64,000 nt of DNA from Actinomyces procaprae (GCF_004798665.1 NZ_CP039292.1:1736001-1800000); one strand, 5' to 3'. Numbered from the stretch's first letter, positions 26,601 to 36,210 are shown. Numbers and translations: made by a program. Notes: a model not told the origin generated them from the letters alone.

Positions 26601-28635
26601 GCCGAGTACGGATCTGCCGCTAAACGATCTGCTCCATGAGCTCGTTGGATCCACGCTGCTCACGGTCATCACGCCCGGGGACGGCGAGGACACCAGGTTC
26701 TTCGTTCACCGTTGGCTGGCGGAGGCACTGGAACGCGTTGTGGCTGCCGCTAGCCCGAATGCCGAGGTGGAAGAGCTTGCCGCCGAACGGCATCGGCGCG
26801 CCGCGGAGTACTGGCGTTGGAGCTACCGGATGCGCCCCCAGGGTGCGAGTTCTGGTCCCATGGATGCGCACGACTTGCTCGAGGCGCGGCACCATCACTC
26901 CCGCTCTGGCGACGCGGAGGCAGCCGATGACGTTGCGCAGAACGCTGCGGATATTCTTCACACCGTCGGTTGGTGGGATGAGGATTTCTCTCTCGCACAT
27001 CAGCAGCTTAGCGGCAGTAACCTGTCCGACATCCGCCGTGCCACCTGGATACACCATCTCGGCATCCTCGCCCAGGCCCGTGGCGACTACGAACAGGCCG
27101 AGGAGCACTACCACCACTCCCTCAAGATCAAGGAGCAGCTGGGCAACCAGGCCGGCATCGCCAGCGCCCACCACCAACTCGGCATTCTCGCCCAGAACCG
27201 TGGCGACTACGAGCAGGCCGAGAAGCACTACCACCACTCCCTCACAGTCTTCGAGCGGCTGGGAGACCAGGCCAGCATCGCCACCACCCACCACCAGCTC
27301 GGCAACCTCAGCTATCTCCGTGGCGACTACCAGCAGGCCGAGAAGCACTACCACCACTCCCTCAAGATCAAGCAGCAGCTGGGCGACCAGGCAGGCATCG
27401 CCAGCGCCCACCACCAGCTCGGCATGCTCGCCCAGAACCGTGGCGACTACGAGCAGGCCGAGAAGCACTACCAGCGCTCCCTCGCGGTCTTCGAGCGGCT
27501 GGGAGACCAGGCCGGCATCGCCGCCACCCACCACCAACTCGGCATGCTCGCCCAGAACCGTGGCGACTACGAGCAGGCCGAGAAGCACTACCACCACTCC
27601 CTCAAGATCGCGGAGCAGCTGGGCGACCAGGCAGGCATCGCCACCACCCATGGGCAGCTCGGCAACCTCAGCTATCTCCGTGGCGACTACCAGCAGGCCG
27701 AGGAGCACTACCACCACTCCCTCAAGATCGCGGAGCAGCTGGGCGACCAGGCAGGCATCGCCACCACCCATGGGCAGCTCGGCAACCTCAGCTATCTCCG
27801 TGGCGACTACCAGCAGGCCGAGGAGCACTACCACCACTCCCTCAAGATCGCGGAGCAGCTGGGCGACCAGGCAGGCATCGCCACCACCCATGGGCAGCTC
27901 GGCACCCTCGCCCAGGCCCGTAGCGACTATGAACAGGCCGAGGAGCACTACCAGCGCTCCCTCGCGGTCTTCGAGCGGCTGGGCGACCAGGCCAGCATCG
28001 CCACCACCCACCACCATCTCGGCATCCTCGCCCAGGCCCGTGGCGACTACCAGCAGGCCGAGAAGCACTACCAGCGCTCCCTCGCGGTCTTCGAGCAGCT
28101 GGGCGACCAGGCCAGCATCGCCACCACCCACCACCAGCTCGGCAACCTCGCCCAGAACCGTGGCGACTACCAGCAGGCCGAGAAGCACTACCACCACTCC
28201 CTCGCGGTCTTCGAGCAGCTGGGAGACCAGGCCAGCATCGCCACCACCCACCACCAGCTCGGCAACCTCGCACAGGACCGAGGCGACCCGGCAGAGCAGG
28301 CCATCCACGCATATAGCGCCGCCATGGACCACGCAGCGCGCTGCTCCACATCGGTTCAGGTCCTGGCAATCGCGACCTCGGTTGCTTCTCGCGCACAGGA
28401 CCTTGGCGCACCTAAGCTCGCCGCTCGGGCGTGCCTATTCCTCGTCCGTAGAGCACCGGAGAGCGCCAATCCCAAAGATGCTCTCGCACAGGGGTTACTA
28501 GGTCTGAAGTCGCTTTTCGCCGCGGGCTATCAGGCAGAAGTTGATGCGTTGCTCTCGCCGTTCCTGGCCGAGCTGTCGCCTGACTTTGCACGCTCTATTC
28601 GCAGCTTCATACAGGGCGAATCAAACCCCGAGTGA
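23686..28635 (+). CDS. Trypsin-CHAT-STAND NTPase-TPR protein (predicted NLR-like conflict system)
   Basis: A 1649-residue multidomain protein. In order: a trypsin-like protease (1-225; His37 in TAAHVL, Asp97 in LDLALLEV, Ser179 in GMSGAP); a linker region; a CHAT caspase-like protease (about 345-600; His464 in HISGHG, Cys506 in LAACES); a STAND/NB-ARC-type NTPase (about 635-1000; Walker A GIGGIGKST 665-673, Walker B LILVLDNFED 754-763, then LLVTCRYRF and GGHPRTLE); and ten near-identical 40-residue TPR units (1126-1525) plus a partial one. Such proteins are modelled as dormant sensors whose repeats recognise a trigger and whose NTPase oligomerises to switch on the proteases. Co-translated with the Trypco1-like protein. 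Substrates and trigger are unknown. Confidence 0.85.
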   Translation: MTAAAVPGYLGVVLNDSDEAVGTCWLVSPGRVVTAAHVLSAVGVNLVQAHAALAVPDAAAPVPEGNSPAPQIRLRQGLSSTAATLRARVLHLDLVLDLALLEVETSAWSAEPARLATTAGIQPGAAVRITGASSRPDPAAERGVTASSTSGQWDGWDFYSDITTELLTVKASGAQPGMSGAPVVLADGGAVIGMVTGRYNSSDGWSRDLVFAVGAESLVRSCGGWLEVELEGEPRPTEALQAEIRLGPGDSVTVSCPALSVEVSVTVGSKAALFGPAERLRLARAGSPLLGNHSAPQNRNHTPLLDALDEMGAALTRVFLPGEAGAALSQIIAKAEGQTVPVELALDLSVRQDLRNLPWEAMHVPGTRRPLALHYLVTFFRKAVAAPTPRRVPGPLRIVVAIASPIEGGGGALDYQAELRAITTAVREARSTNARVRIVQFATTGEIRRALEQENPHVLHISGHGAAGLLVLEDEHGAARRVSAKELIEEAIPAGGMPPLICLAACESNASAGNEATSFADELVAAGAPNVIGTEDAVSDHYATLVFSKVYAELAAARNPDPVYALAQARREVRRICAESSNPRQQTEQVLAGWSMVTVQASGCGQAITAPPEKETQSSAPMTSVRAMNSLPSLGTGFFVGRRREQLRVPQLLLSDTHAGVVFHGIGGIGKSTLTAEVLRRTAELQPVLVVDMRGIVRVEELFQRIASRLRISLGNQASNPQVNQLLGLLANTEIGWSERLDLLQGTLLQQIPLILVLDNFEDNLTFIDGAYRLTDPLLAEFLVQFLTVLGRGRLLVTCRYRFSLPEDATAALEWIALEPLSFAETTHLAWSLPQLDALEVADLRTLWAGVGGHPRTLETVDALLNRGRGRLPRITRELRGRLRSSLPEGVSPEEWLAEGRTLDAAIADAVTVAADDVLLPQLLATLSSDAQRLLLGMSVFREPVSPAAALFAVGDEVPPSKASDEDSSLGLPSTDLPLNDLLHELVGSTLLTVITPGDGEDTRFFVHRWLAEALERVVAAASPNAEVEELAAERHRRAAEYWRWSYRMRPQGASSGPMDAHDLLEARHHHSRSGDAEAADDVAQNAADILHTVGWWDEDFSLAHQQLSGSNLSDIRRATWIHHLGILAQARGDYEQAEEHYHHSLKIKEQLGNQAGIASAHHQLGILAQNRGDYEQAEKHYHHSLTVFERLGDQASIATTHHQLGNLSYLRGDYQQAEKHYHHSLKIKQQLGDQAGIASAHHQLGMLAQNRGDYEQAEKHYQRSLAVFERLGDQAGIAATHHQLGMLAQNRGDYEQAEKHYHHSLKIAEQLGDQAGIATTHGQLGNLSYLRGDYQQAEEHYHHSLKIAEQLGDQAGIATTHGQLGNLSYLRGDYQQAEEHYHHSLKIAEQLGDQAGIATTHGQLGTLAQARSDYEQAEEHYQRSLAVFERLGDQASIATTHHHLGILAQARGDYQQAEKHYQRSLAVFEQLGDQASIATTHHQLGNLAQNRGDYQQAEKHYHHSLAVFEQLGDQASIATTHHQLGNLAQDRGDPAEQAIHAYSAAMDHAARCSTSVQVLAIATSVASRAQDLGAPKLAARACLFLVRRAPESANPKDALAQGLLGLKSLFAAGYQAEVDALLSPFLAELSPDFARSIRSFIQGESNPE
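27061..28260 (+). repeat. 120-bp tandem repeat array encoding TPR units
   Basis: Ten consecutive 120-base units, each one 40-residue TPR (consensus RGDYQQAEKHYHHSLKI plus LGDQAGIAT), with a partial unit after 28261. Blocks 27601-27720 and 27721-27840 are identical, and 27841-27900 repeats their first half again. This points to very recent unit gain by slippage or recombination. Unit number in an assembly should be treated with care. Confidence 0.95.
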
Positions 28636-28675
28636 AGGCCGTCCGGCAATCTCCGCAACCGTCTGAGCCGCCCAC

Positions 28676-29326
28676 CTACCGCACGGCGTCGGTCCGCCAG
28701 CTGCCCTCGTCCCAGTCGACCAGCCGCCAACCCGACTCCGGGTCGCCCTCCACCACGCTGACCGCCGTGTTGCGCATGGGATGGTCCGCGATCCAGGCGG
28801 GGTCCGCGCCCCCGGCTGCGGCCGCCGCCAGCGCCACCCACAGCCGCAGGATGGTGCCGTGCGCCACCAGCAGGGCGGTGCCGCCGGTGCGGGTGGAGTT
28901 GTAGATCTCCTCCACCACGCCGTTGAAGCGGGCGAAGGTGTCGGCACCGTCCTCCGGGCTGCCGGGGATCCGCGCCGCCGTTCGCCCCACCATCCAGGAG
29001 CGGGTGGTGTCCGTGTAACAGGCCACCGAACGCACATCCGTGTTCATCTCGATATCGCCCGCCAGTACCTCACGCAAGCCCGGGCGGATGCGGGCAGCCA
29101 GGCCCGTGGCCCGCTCAATCGGCGCGATCGTCTCCCGGGCACGCTGAATCGGCGACACCCACAGTGAGGAGATCGCGTCCAGGTCCCCGCTGGACTCCAG
29201 GCGGGCGGGCAGCAGGGATGCCTGCTCCACGCCGACCGCGTCGAGGGAATTGCCGGGGAATGCGGTGTCCAGGGCGCCGGCGACATTCGCAATGGTGCGG
29301 CCGTGGCGGACGAGAAGAAGCTTCAC
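28676..29326 (-). CDS. Histidine phosphatase family protein
   Basis: A 216-residue phosphoglycerate-mutase-like phosphatase. It has the catalytic LLLVRHGRTIAN, a second conserved arginine in SPIQRARET and the late histidine in LLVAHGTILRLW. Function within this broad superfamily (sugar phosphates, phosphoserine and others) cannot be assigned. GTG 29326 starts the protein right at the catalytic strand, with AGGATAGG upstream on this strand. It lies 52 bases downstream of glnE and may be its last operon gene. It converges on the STAND gene with 40 bases between. Confidence 0.88.
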   Translation of the reverse strand: MKLLLVRHGRTIANVAGALDTAFPGNSLDAVGVEQASLLPARLESSGDLDAISSLWVSPIQRARETIAPIERATGLAARIRPGLREVLAGDIEMNTDVRSVACYTDTTRSWMVGRTAARIPGSPEDGADTFARFNGVVEEIYNSTRTGGTALLVAHGTILRLWVALAAAAAGGADPAWIADHPMRNTAVSVVEGDPESGWRLVDWDEGSWRTDAVR

Positions 29327-29378
29327 GGCGCCTATCCTGCCAGGCGCCCGGGGACTCCCGCGAGGCCCCCAGGGGACG

Positions 29379-32300
29379 TCACGACCACGGATAGGGGCCA
29401 CCGCCATGGGCGCCGCCCCCACGTCCCCGCCCACCGGCACGTGTCGGCGCCTTCCGCGGCGTTGCCGCGCGCGCCGCGCCCGCAGCACCCCGCCGCCCAG
29501 CGGTGGCCGCCCGCTGGGCGACGGCGGGCCGGACCGGGGCGGCATCGCCGAACACCACATGCTCCACCACACGCCGGGCGTGCCTGGCCGTACGCCGGTA
29601 GATGTCCTCCAGGTCCCGCTCACTGCCCGCCGGGATGCCCAGCAGTCGGGCCACCAGGCGGATCTCCCGCTGGTCCGTGGGCAGCACCTGCACCCGTTCC
29701 CCGCCCTCGCGGCCGGTCCCGAGCACCGTCGCGGCCCGCACCCGGGAGGCCAGGACCCAGGCGGCGGTAAGCCTGGCGGCATCATCCACCTCAACCAGGC
29801 CCGCCCTGGTGGCCGCAGACAGCGCCTCCAGTGTGGAAGTCGTGCGCAGGCCCGGCACCCGGGCCGCCTGGGTCAGTTGCAGCACCTGCGCCGACCACTC
29901 GACGTCGGACAGGCCGCCCGGGCCGAGCTTGACGTGCCGGCTCGGATCAGCGCCACGCGGCAGCCGCTCGGCCTCCATACGCGCCTTCAGCCTCCGGATC
30001 TCCCGCAGCCCGGCCTCGTCAAGGCCGTCCGGGCTCCACCTCAGCGGACCAATCAGCGCCTCGAAGCGCTCCCCCAGGTCCCGGTCCCCCGCGCAGGCGC
30101 GGGCGCGCAGCAGCGCCTGACGCTCCCACACCGCGCCCCACCGCTGGTAGTACTCGGCATAAGACTCCAGGCTCCTCGATACCGGCCCCTGCCGTCCCTC
30201 CGGGCGCAGGCCGGTATCCACCACCAGCGGATGCGGGCGCGCCTGGGCCAGCAGGCGCGCCACCAGCTTGGCGACAGCCTCCGCCTCCGCGGCCGCCACG
30301 TCCGGGTCCGCGCCGGGCAGGGGCTCATGGACGAACAGCACGTCCGCGTCGGAGGTGTAAGTGATCTCCCGCCCACCCAGCCGGCCCATGGCGATGATCG
30401 CGTGGCGGGCCGCCGCGGCGGGCCAGCCCCCATCCTCATCCGGGCCGGCGGCAACCGCCCCCTGCCCCTCCCGCTGAGCAACCACCAGGCCCGTGGCCAC
30501 GGTCAACGCCGCCCCCAGGGCCGCGTCGGTGGCATCCCCGAGAATCCGCGCCGTCCGTCCCGGGTCGACGCCGTCCAGGGAGTCCGCCAGCGCAGCCCGG
30601 ATCAGCTCCCGGCTGCGCACGCCCATAACCGCGCGGATAGCCTCAGTGGCCTGCCGCTCCAGGCCCGCCGCGTCACCGGCGGTGAAGGCGCGCCGACGCA
30701 GGACCCGTTCGGTCTCCGCACAGATTGAGCCGGGCGGGCGGGGGGCGAGCTCGGCGTCGTCGTCGAGCCACGCAATCGACTCGGGGCGCTCGGCCAGCCG
30801 GTCCGTGGTCCAGCGGGCACCCGACAGCACCTGGCACAGGCGGCGCGCGGCCACCGGCGAGTCCCGCAGCATCGCCAAGTACCAGTGGGAGCCGCCGATC
30901 GACTCCGACAGGCGCCGGAAGGAGAGCAGCCCGTTGTCCGGGTCGGGTCCCTGCCCGATCCACCCGATGATCACCGGCAGCAACTGGCGCTGAATGGCGG
31001 CACGACGACTCACCCCCTCGGTCAGCGCCTGAATGTGGCGCAGGGCGCCATCGGGGTCCAGGTAGCCGAAAGCTGCCAGGCGCTCCCGGGCGGCGTCGGG
31101 GGTGAGTGTCAGCTCCTCGGAGCTCAGGCTGGCGGCGGCACTGAGCAGCGGGCGGTAGTAGATCTCCTCGTGCAGGGCCCGCACGCGGCGCCGCACCGAG
31201 TTGAACAGCTTGCGCACCGCCGGCGGATCCTGCAGGCGGCGCCGGTCGATTCCCCGTCCGATGCGGCGCAGGTCCGCGTCACCGGCGGGCAGGTCGTGGG
31301 TGCGGCGCATCCGCAGCAACTGCGAACGATGCTCAAGCAGCCGCAGCATCCGGTAGCAGTCGCCGAGCTCCGCCGCATCCGTACGCCCCACGTAGCCGCT
31401 CGCCGACAGCTGCGCGAGCGCATCCAGAGTCCCCGCCACGCGCAGCCGCTCGTCCACGCGCCCGTGCACCAGCTGCAGCAGCTGCACGGTGAACTCCACG
31501 TCCCGCAGGCCGCCCGGCCCGAGCTTGATGCGGCGGTCGTCGGAGCCCGGGTGGGCCGACTCCGTCTCCACACGCCGACGCATGGCGCGGGCGTCGTCAA
31601 CGAAGTTCTCCCTACGACTGGCCGACCAGACCAGCGGGGACACCCCGGCCTCGTACGCGGCGCCCAGCTGCCGGTCCCCGGCGCAGGCGCGCGCCTTTAG
31701 CAGGGCCTGGAACTCCCAGGAGGACGCCCACCGCTCGTAGTAGGCCAGGTGGGAGTCCAGGGTGCGCACCAGCGCCCCGTCCTTGCCCTCGGGGCGCAGC
31801 GCCGTGTCCAGCGGCCACAACGGCGGCTCGGTTCCGGAGGCGGAGGTGACGCGAGCGATCTCAGTGGCGAGCTGAGTGCCGATCCGGACGACGGACTCCT
31901 CATCCGCACTCCCGGCACCATCCCGGCCGGCCGGCCCCACCACGTACACGACGTCGACGTCGGAAATGTAGTTCAGCTCCCGGGCGCCGGTCTTGCCCAT
32001 GGCGATGATGGCCATCTCCACCTCGGCCGCACCAGGGCCGACGACGGCGCGCGCCACGGCCAGCGCCCGCCTCAAGGGCCGCGTCGGCCAGCGCGGTCAT
32101 GCGGCGGCCCACCACCGGCATGTGCGCCAGGGGCGTATCGCAGGTCAGATCGTCGGCGACAACCGCGAGCAGGCGGTCACGATAGGCCACCCGCAACGCA
32201 CTGACCGCCAGTTCAGCAACCTCGCCGGACACGGGGCACGGGCACGCCATCCAGCACCGCGGCGACGGCGTCGTGCAGGACCGCTTCAGGCGCCGGCTGC

Positions 32301-32923
32301 TCGGGAGCGTCCCAGGCGTGCCGGGGGGCAAGGGCTTCGAGGTGCTCGGGGTGCGTGACGAGGAAGTCGCCGAGCGCCTGGGAGGCACCGAGCACGCAGA
32401 CCAGGCGCCGCAGGTGGGCGACGCGGGCCGCGTCGGTGTCCTGCGGGCCCTCCCCGGCCGCCACGGGTTGCGCACCGCCAGTGGGCACGCGCGCCGCGGC
32501 GCCATCCCCCTGCAGCAGGGTGCTCAGTGTGCGCGCAGGCGCCCCCAGGCACTCCTGCGCGCCGTCGTCCCCGCCAATGACGGTGCATGCCTCCGCCAGC
32601 CGGACCAGGGCGAGCAGGGCGAGGTCCGGATCGGCGGCGCGGCCGAGCTCGTCCACAAGCTGTTCCCGAGCCGGGTCCAGCGGTGGCAGCTCACCCGGAG
32701 CCGGGGATTCGGGCTGGGGCGGGGCGGGAGGAAGGAAGGGCGCCAGCGCCGGGTCGGTGAGCAGCCCATAAGCACGCCGCACCTCAGTGAACCCGGCCCA
32801 CAGCAGCCGCGCCCGCGTGCTCGGCCAGCGGCCACGCCGATTACCCGCCGGGCCGCCAGGCGCCGGCACCTCGGGCGTCAACTCGTCACGCCGTCCCCTC
32901 GTCTCCCCGCGACCGCTGGACAT
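29379..32923 (-). pseudogene. glnE: Glutamine synthetase adenylyltransferase, broken by two +1 shifts
   Basis: Bifunctional GlnE adenylylates and deadenylylates glutamine synthetase in response to nitrogen status; expected target is Tyr402 of GlnA. Both nucleotidyltransferase domains are recognisable: MGKTGARELNYISDVDVVYV in the N-terminal half and MGRLGGREITYTSDADVLFV in the C-terminal half. Two frame breaks split it. One extra base in GGGG at 32233-32236 cuts DGVPVP from SGEVAELAV, and one extra base in CCC at 32066-32068 cuts ADAALE from ALAVARAVV. Removing both restores one continuous protein. ATG 32923 follows glnA2 by 7 bases. Sequence error is likely; otherwise GlnE is inactive. Confidence 0.88.
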
Positions 32924-32930
32924 TTCCGCC

Positions 32931-34264
32931 TCACAGCCGTGGGAAGAACTGGCTGATCTCGAAGTCGGTGACCTGCGCGTCGTAGGCCAGGTACTCCCGG
33001 CGCTTGTTGCGGCGGAAGAACTCGAAGGCGTCCTCCCCCAGCGTGTCCGCCACCAGGTCCGACTCGGCCATCGCCGCCACCGCACTCTTCAGCGAGGTGG
33101 GCAGGGCGCCGATGCCAAGCGACTTGCGCTCCAGCTCCGACAGTGCCCACACGTCATCCTCCGCCTCCGCGGGCAGCTCGTAGCCCTCCTCGATTCCCTT
33201 CAGGCCGGCGGCGAGGATAACGGCGAAGGCCAGGTAGGGATTGGCCGAGGAGTCGATCCCCCGGTACTCGATGCGCGCGGACTGCGCCTTGCCGGGCTTG
33301 TGCATGGGCACGCGCACCAGGGCGGAGCGGTTGTTGTGGCCCCAGCACACGTAGCTGGGGGCCTCGTCGCCGCCCCACAGCCGCTTGTAGGAGTTGACGT
33401 GCTGGTTGGGTCACCGCGCAGATCTCGGTGGCGTGGTGCAGCAGGCCGGCGATGAAGGCGCGGCCGGTGGCGGACAGCTGGTACTGGCCGGCCGGGTCGT
33501 GGAAGGCATTGCGGTCGCCCTCGAACAGGGAGAAATGCGTATGCATGCCGCTGCCGGGCTGGCCGATGAACGGCTTGGGCATGAAGGTGGCCTGACAGCC
33601 CTCTTGCAGGGCCACCTCCTGGACGACGGCCCTGAACGTCATGATGTTGTCGGCCATGGACAGTGCGTCGGCGAAGCGCAGGTCGATCTCATTCTGGCCC
33701 GGGGCCGCCCTCATGGTGGGAGAACTCCACCGAGATGCCCATCTGCTCGAGCATCAGAATGGCGTGGCGGCGGAACTCGTGCGCCGTGCCCCCGGGAACG
33801 TGGTCGAAGTAGCCGGCGTAATCGGTGGGGGTGATCCGGCCGTCACCGTTGCGGTCCACCAGGTAGAACTCGATCTCGGGGTGCACGTAGCAGGTGAAGC
33901 CGGCGTCGGCCACCCGGGCCAGCTGCCGCTCCAGAACCGCACGTGGGTCGGTGCGGGCGGGCTCGCCGTCGGGGGTGAGCACGTCACAGAACATGCGGGC
34001 AACGCTGTTGACCTCCTCCCGCCACGGCAGCATCTGGAAGGTCGACGGATCCGGGGAGAGCAGCATGTCGGACTCGAACACGCGGGTGAGCCCCTCAATG
34101 GCGGAGCCGTCAAACCCGATGCCCTCCTCGAATGCGCCCTCAACCTCCGCGGGCGCGATTGCAACCGACTTCAGCTGCCCGAGCACATCGGTGAACCACA
34201 GGCGGATGAAGCGGATGTCGCGCTCCTCAATGGCGCGGAGCACGTACTCCTGCTGCTTGTCCAT
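32931..34264 (-). pseudogene. Glutamine synthetase GlnA2-type, broken by two +1 shifts
   Basis: A second type-I glutamine synthetase, 443 residues once repaired. It has QQEYVLRAIEERDIRFIRLW, GFDGSAIEGLTRVFESDM, HPEIEFYLVD, the ATP-site MPKPFIGQPGSGMHTHFSLF and [17 protein letters not shown]. The adenylylation tyrosine is absent ([10 protein letters not shown]), so GlnE should not control it. One extra base near 33698-33704 turns FSHHE...PGQNEIDLR out of frame, and one in GGG 33408-33410 breaks [16 protein letters not shown] 34264 was chosen because upstream in-frame codons lie in repeat DNA. It begins an operon with glnE. Related actinobacterial GlnA2 proteins may act on other amines, so function is uncertain. 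Confidence 0.88.
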
Positions 34265-34398
34265 GACGTCTGCATTGCCTCCCTGCACGGCACTGACACG
34301 CGCTGACCCGCGACGGGCCGCCGCTGTCACCTTCCACGGCCAGCCTATCGGCTGAAGCAGTCCACCGGGCTTCACGCGGCGGTGTGGCGGGCACGGCT

Positions 34399-34518
34399 GG
34401 ACCCCTGTGCCCCCGTTGGACCGCTGTCCCCCCGTTGGACCGCTGTAACCGGCGGCTACGGCGGTCCATCGGGGCGTTGAGCGGTCCAACGGGGCGTTGA
34501 GCGGTCCATCGGGGCGCG
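34399..34518. repeat. Inverted 19/20-bp repeat array, copy 2
   Basis: Three units beginning GGACC at 34399, 34418 and 34437 (period 19) face three units with GGTCC at 34463, 34483 and 34503 (period 20), around a centre with GGCGGCTACGGC. Same family as 12801-12990 and 56129-56320. It lies upstream of glnA2. Confidence 0.8.
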
Positions 34519-34727
34519 AGGGTGCTCGCGAAGGCGACTCCGCGTCCTCCACGGGCACACGCAGCCCACCCGAACTCGGGCCCCGCTGTCCCGAGTTGCC
34601 GGCGCGAACGCGCGCCTTTGCCCGGTGGCGTGCCGTGCGGGGCTGTCAAGGCACGGGGCTCGACAGCCCCCGCGCCCGCCAGCGGGGCCAACCACCACGC
34701 ACTCCGCGTCTACTACGCCACTTCGGG

Positions 34728-34800
34728 GTTAACAACGCCAGTTAACCGTCTGCTGAAGGGCTCCGGGCCATACAGCAGAGCGTTAAGTAGCGTTGTTAAC
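34728..34800. promoter_or_regulatory. GTTAAC-rich inverted repeat
   Basis: GTTAACAACGC (34728-34738) and its exact complement GCGTTGTTAAC (34790-34800) are 51 bases apart. A further GTTAAC (34741-34746) and a GTTAAG (34782-34787) lie between them. The clustering suggests operator sites for an unknown regulator or a structured RNA; no gene can be tied to it. Confidence 0.35.
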
Positions 34801-35264
34801 GCCCAACCGGCGCAGCAGAACCCCCAGTCCACTCACGCACCCGCCCCCCGGACCCCTGCTCCCGACCGGCCCGCAGACACCACACCCCCAAACCGGAAGC
34901 GCCCGAAGTGTCCCATTCGCTGTACTCCTGAGCGCCACACCGGCCGGGGTCTCGTCATCGGCGCACGCTCAAGGACCGGGCTCGGGAGCGTGATCCGCAT
35001 GATTCCGCGGTTTTCCCGCACGGCTCAAAACACCACCAGGGCTCCAGCGTACGGCAAGGCCTCCGGCGCACGCTGGAGCGTTGCAGCAACTTCACCCCGA
35101 TTTCACGGTTCGGCATAATTCCAACGAAAAACCGAGCTCATCCACATGCTCGCGACAGTTCGAGCGTGCAGCCCTCAACCGTCATACCGACAACAACCTC
35201 GCACCCCGGCTCCGCAGCCGCTCGTCGCCGTCAAGGAATCGAATGAGTAGCTCCGCACGGCGAG

Positions 35265-35276
35265 TAGGCTCCGGAC
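35265..35276 (+). promoter_or_regulatory. -10 box of a probable leaderless panB promoter
   Basis: TAGGCT (35265-35270) ends 6 bases before the panB ATG and no ribosome binding site intervenes, as for lipB. Confidence 0.45.
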
Positions 35277-36197
35277 ATGAGCACTTCCGCTTCCGACCAG
35301 TCAGCCGCTAACACCACCGCGGTAGACGCCTCCCCCGCCACCGACCGTCCTGCCGCCGAAGTCACCACCCCGGCCGCAGCGGGGCTGCAGCTCTCACAGG
35401 TCAAGAAGGTGCGGGTACACCACCTGCTCAGCGCCAAGGAGCGCGGCGAGAAGCTGACCATGCTCACCGCGTACGACGCCGTCACCGCGCGGATCCTGGA
35501 CGCGGCCGGCACCGACATGCTGCTGGTGGGCGACTCGCTGGGAAATGTCATGCTCGGCTATGACTCCACCATGCCGGTCACCCTGGATGAGATTGCGGTG
35601 GCCACTCGCTCCGTGGCTCGTGCCACCGAGCGGGCGCTGGTGGTGGCTGACCTGCCCTTCGGCACCTACGAGGCCGGCCCCGAGCAGGCCCTGGCCAGTG
35701 CGGTCCGGCTGATGCGCGTAGGCGCCAACGCCGTCAAGCTCGAGGGCGGACGCCCACGAGCGGCCACGGTGCGCGCACTGTCCGACGCAGGCATCCCGGT
35801 GGTCGGCCACCTCGGCTTCACTCCCCAGTCGGTCAACAAGCTCGGCGGATTCCGCGTGCAGGGCCGCGGGCAGGAGGCGCAGGAGGCACTGCTGGCCGAC
35901 GCCGTCGCGTTGGCAGACGCGGGTGTGATCGGGATGGTGCTGGAGATGGTGCCTGAACCGGTGGCGGCGCGCATCACGCAGACCGTGCCGGTGCCCACGA
36001 TCGGCATCGGCGCGGGGGTCCACTGCGACGGCCAGGTGCTGGTGTGGACCGACATGGCGGGCATGACCGCCTGGAAGCCGCGCTTCGCACGGCAGTTCGG
36101 CCAGGTGGGTCAGGCCCTGCAGCAGGCCGCCCAGGACTACAACACCGCGGTACGCGACGCCTCATTCCCAGGACCGGCGGAGAGCTTCGAGGCTTAG
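35277..36197 (+). CDS. panB: 3-methyl-2-oxobutanoate hydroxymethyltransferase
   Basis: First committed step of pantothenate synthesis: makes ketopantoate from 2-oxoisovalerate and methylene-tetrahydrofolate; cytosolic. The 306-residue protein has a ~40-residue variable N-terminus, then LTMLTAYDAVTARILDAAG, LVGDSLGNVMLGYDSTMPVT, the VKLEGG motif, VVGHLGFTPQSVN and TIGIGAGVHCDGQVLVW, all PanB signatures. Start ATG 35277 is placed by the TAGGCT box 6 bases upstream. No panC or panD is adjacent. Confidence 0.95.
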   Translation: MSTSASDQSAANTTAVDASPATDRPAAEVTTPAAAGLQLSQVKKVRVHHLLSAKERGEKLTMLTAYDAVTARILDAAGTDMLLVGDSLGNVMLGYDSTMPVTLDEIAVATRSVARATERALVVADLPFGTYEAGPEQALASAVRLMRVGANAVKLEGGRPRAATVRALSDAGIPVVGHLGFTPQSVNKLGGFRVQGRGQEAQEALLADAVALADAGVIGMVLEMVPEPVAARITQTVPVPTIGIGAGVHCDGQVLVWTDMAGMTAWKPRFARQFGQVGQALQQAAQDYNTAVRDASFPGPAESFEA

Positions 36198-36210
36198 AAG
36201 AGGCCAAGAA

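Larger units (their letters stand above)
34519..35276. other. Gene-free stretch upstream of panB
   Basis: No supported gene in about 760 bases; open frames are Arg/Pro/Ala-rich read-through. Part of it (from about 34720) is less GC-rich than the surroundings and holds the GTTAAC cluster listed separately. The panB -10 box lies at its right end. Confidence 0.5.

Noticed and set aside
27061..28260. Assembly collapse or artefact as the reason for identical TPR units
   Set aside because: Flanking units differ in a structured way and the frame is preserved throughout, so a real repeat array is more likely. Exact unit count remains uncertain.
26620..28332. Long open frame (570 codons) on the minus strand through the TPR repeats
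   Set aside because: It is the antisense of the repeat array, which has no stops because of its 120-bp periodicity. Its translation is a low-complexity repeat (LVVGGGDAGLV type) with no family resemblance.
32931..34264. glnA2 as a truly decayed pseudogene
   Set aside because: Only two single-base insertions in G/C runs are present and all family motifs are intact, so I list it as broken but probably functional in the organism.
34519..34700. Small plus-strand protein-coding gene in the region before panB
   Set aside because: Overlapping frames on both strands are equally open, there is no ribosome binding site, and composition follows GC bias.
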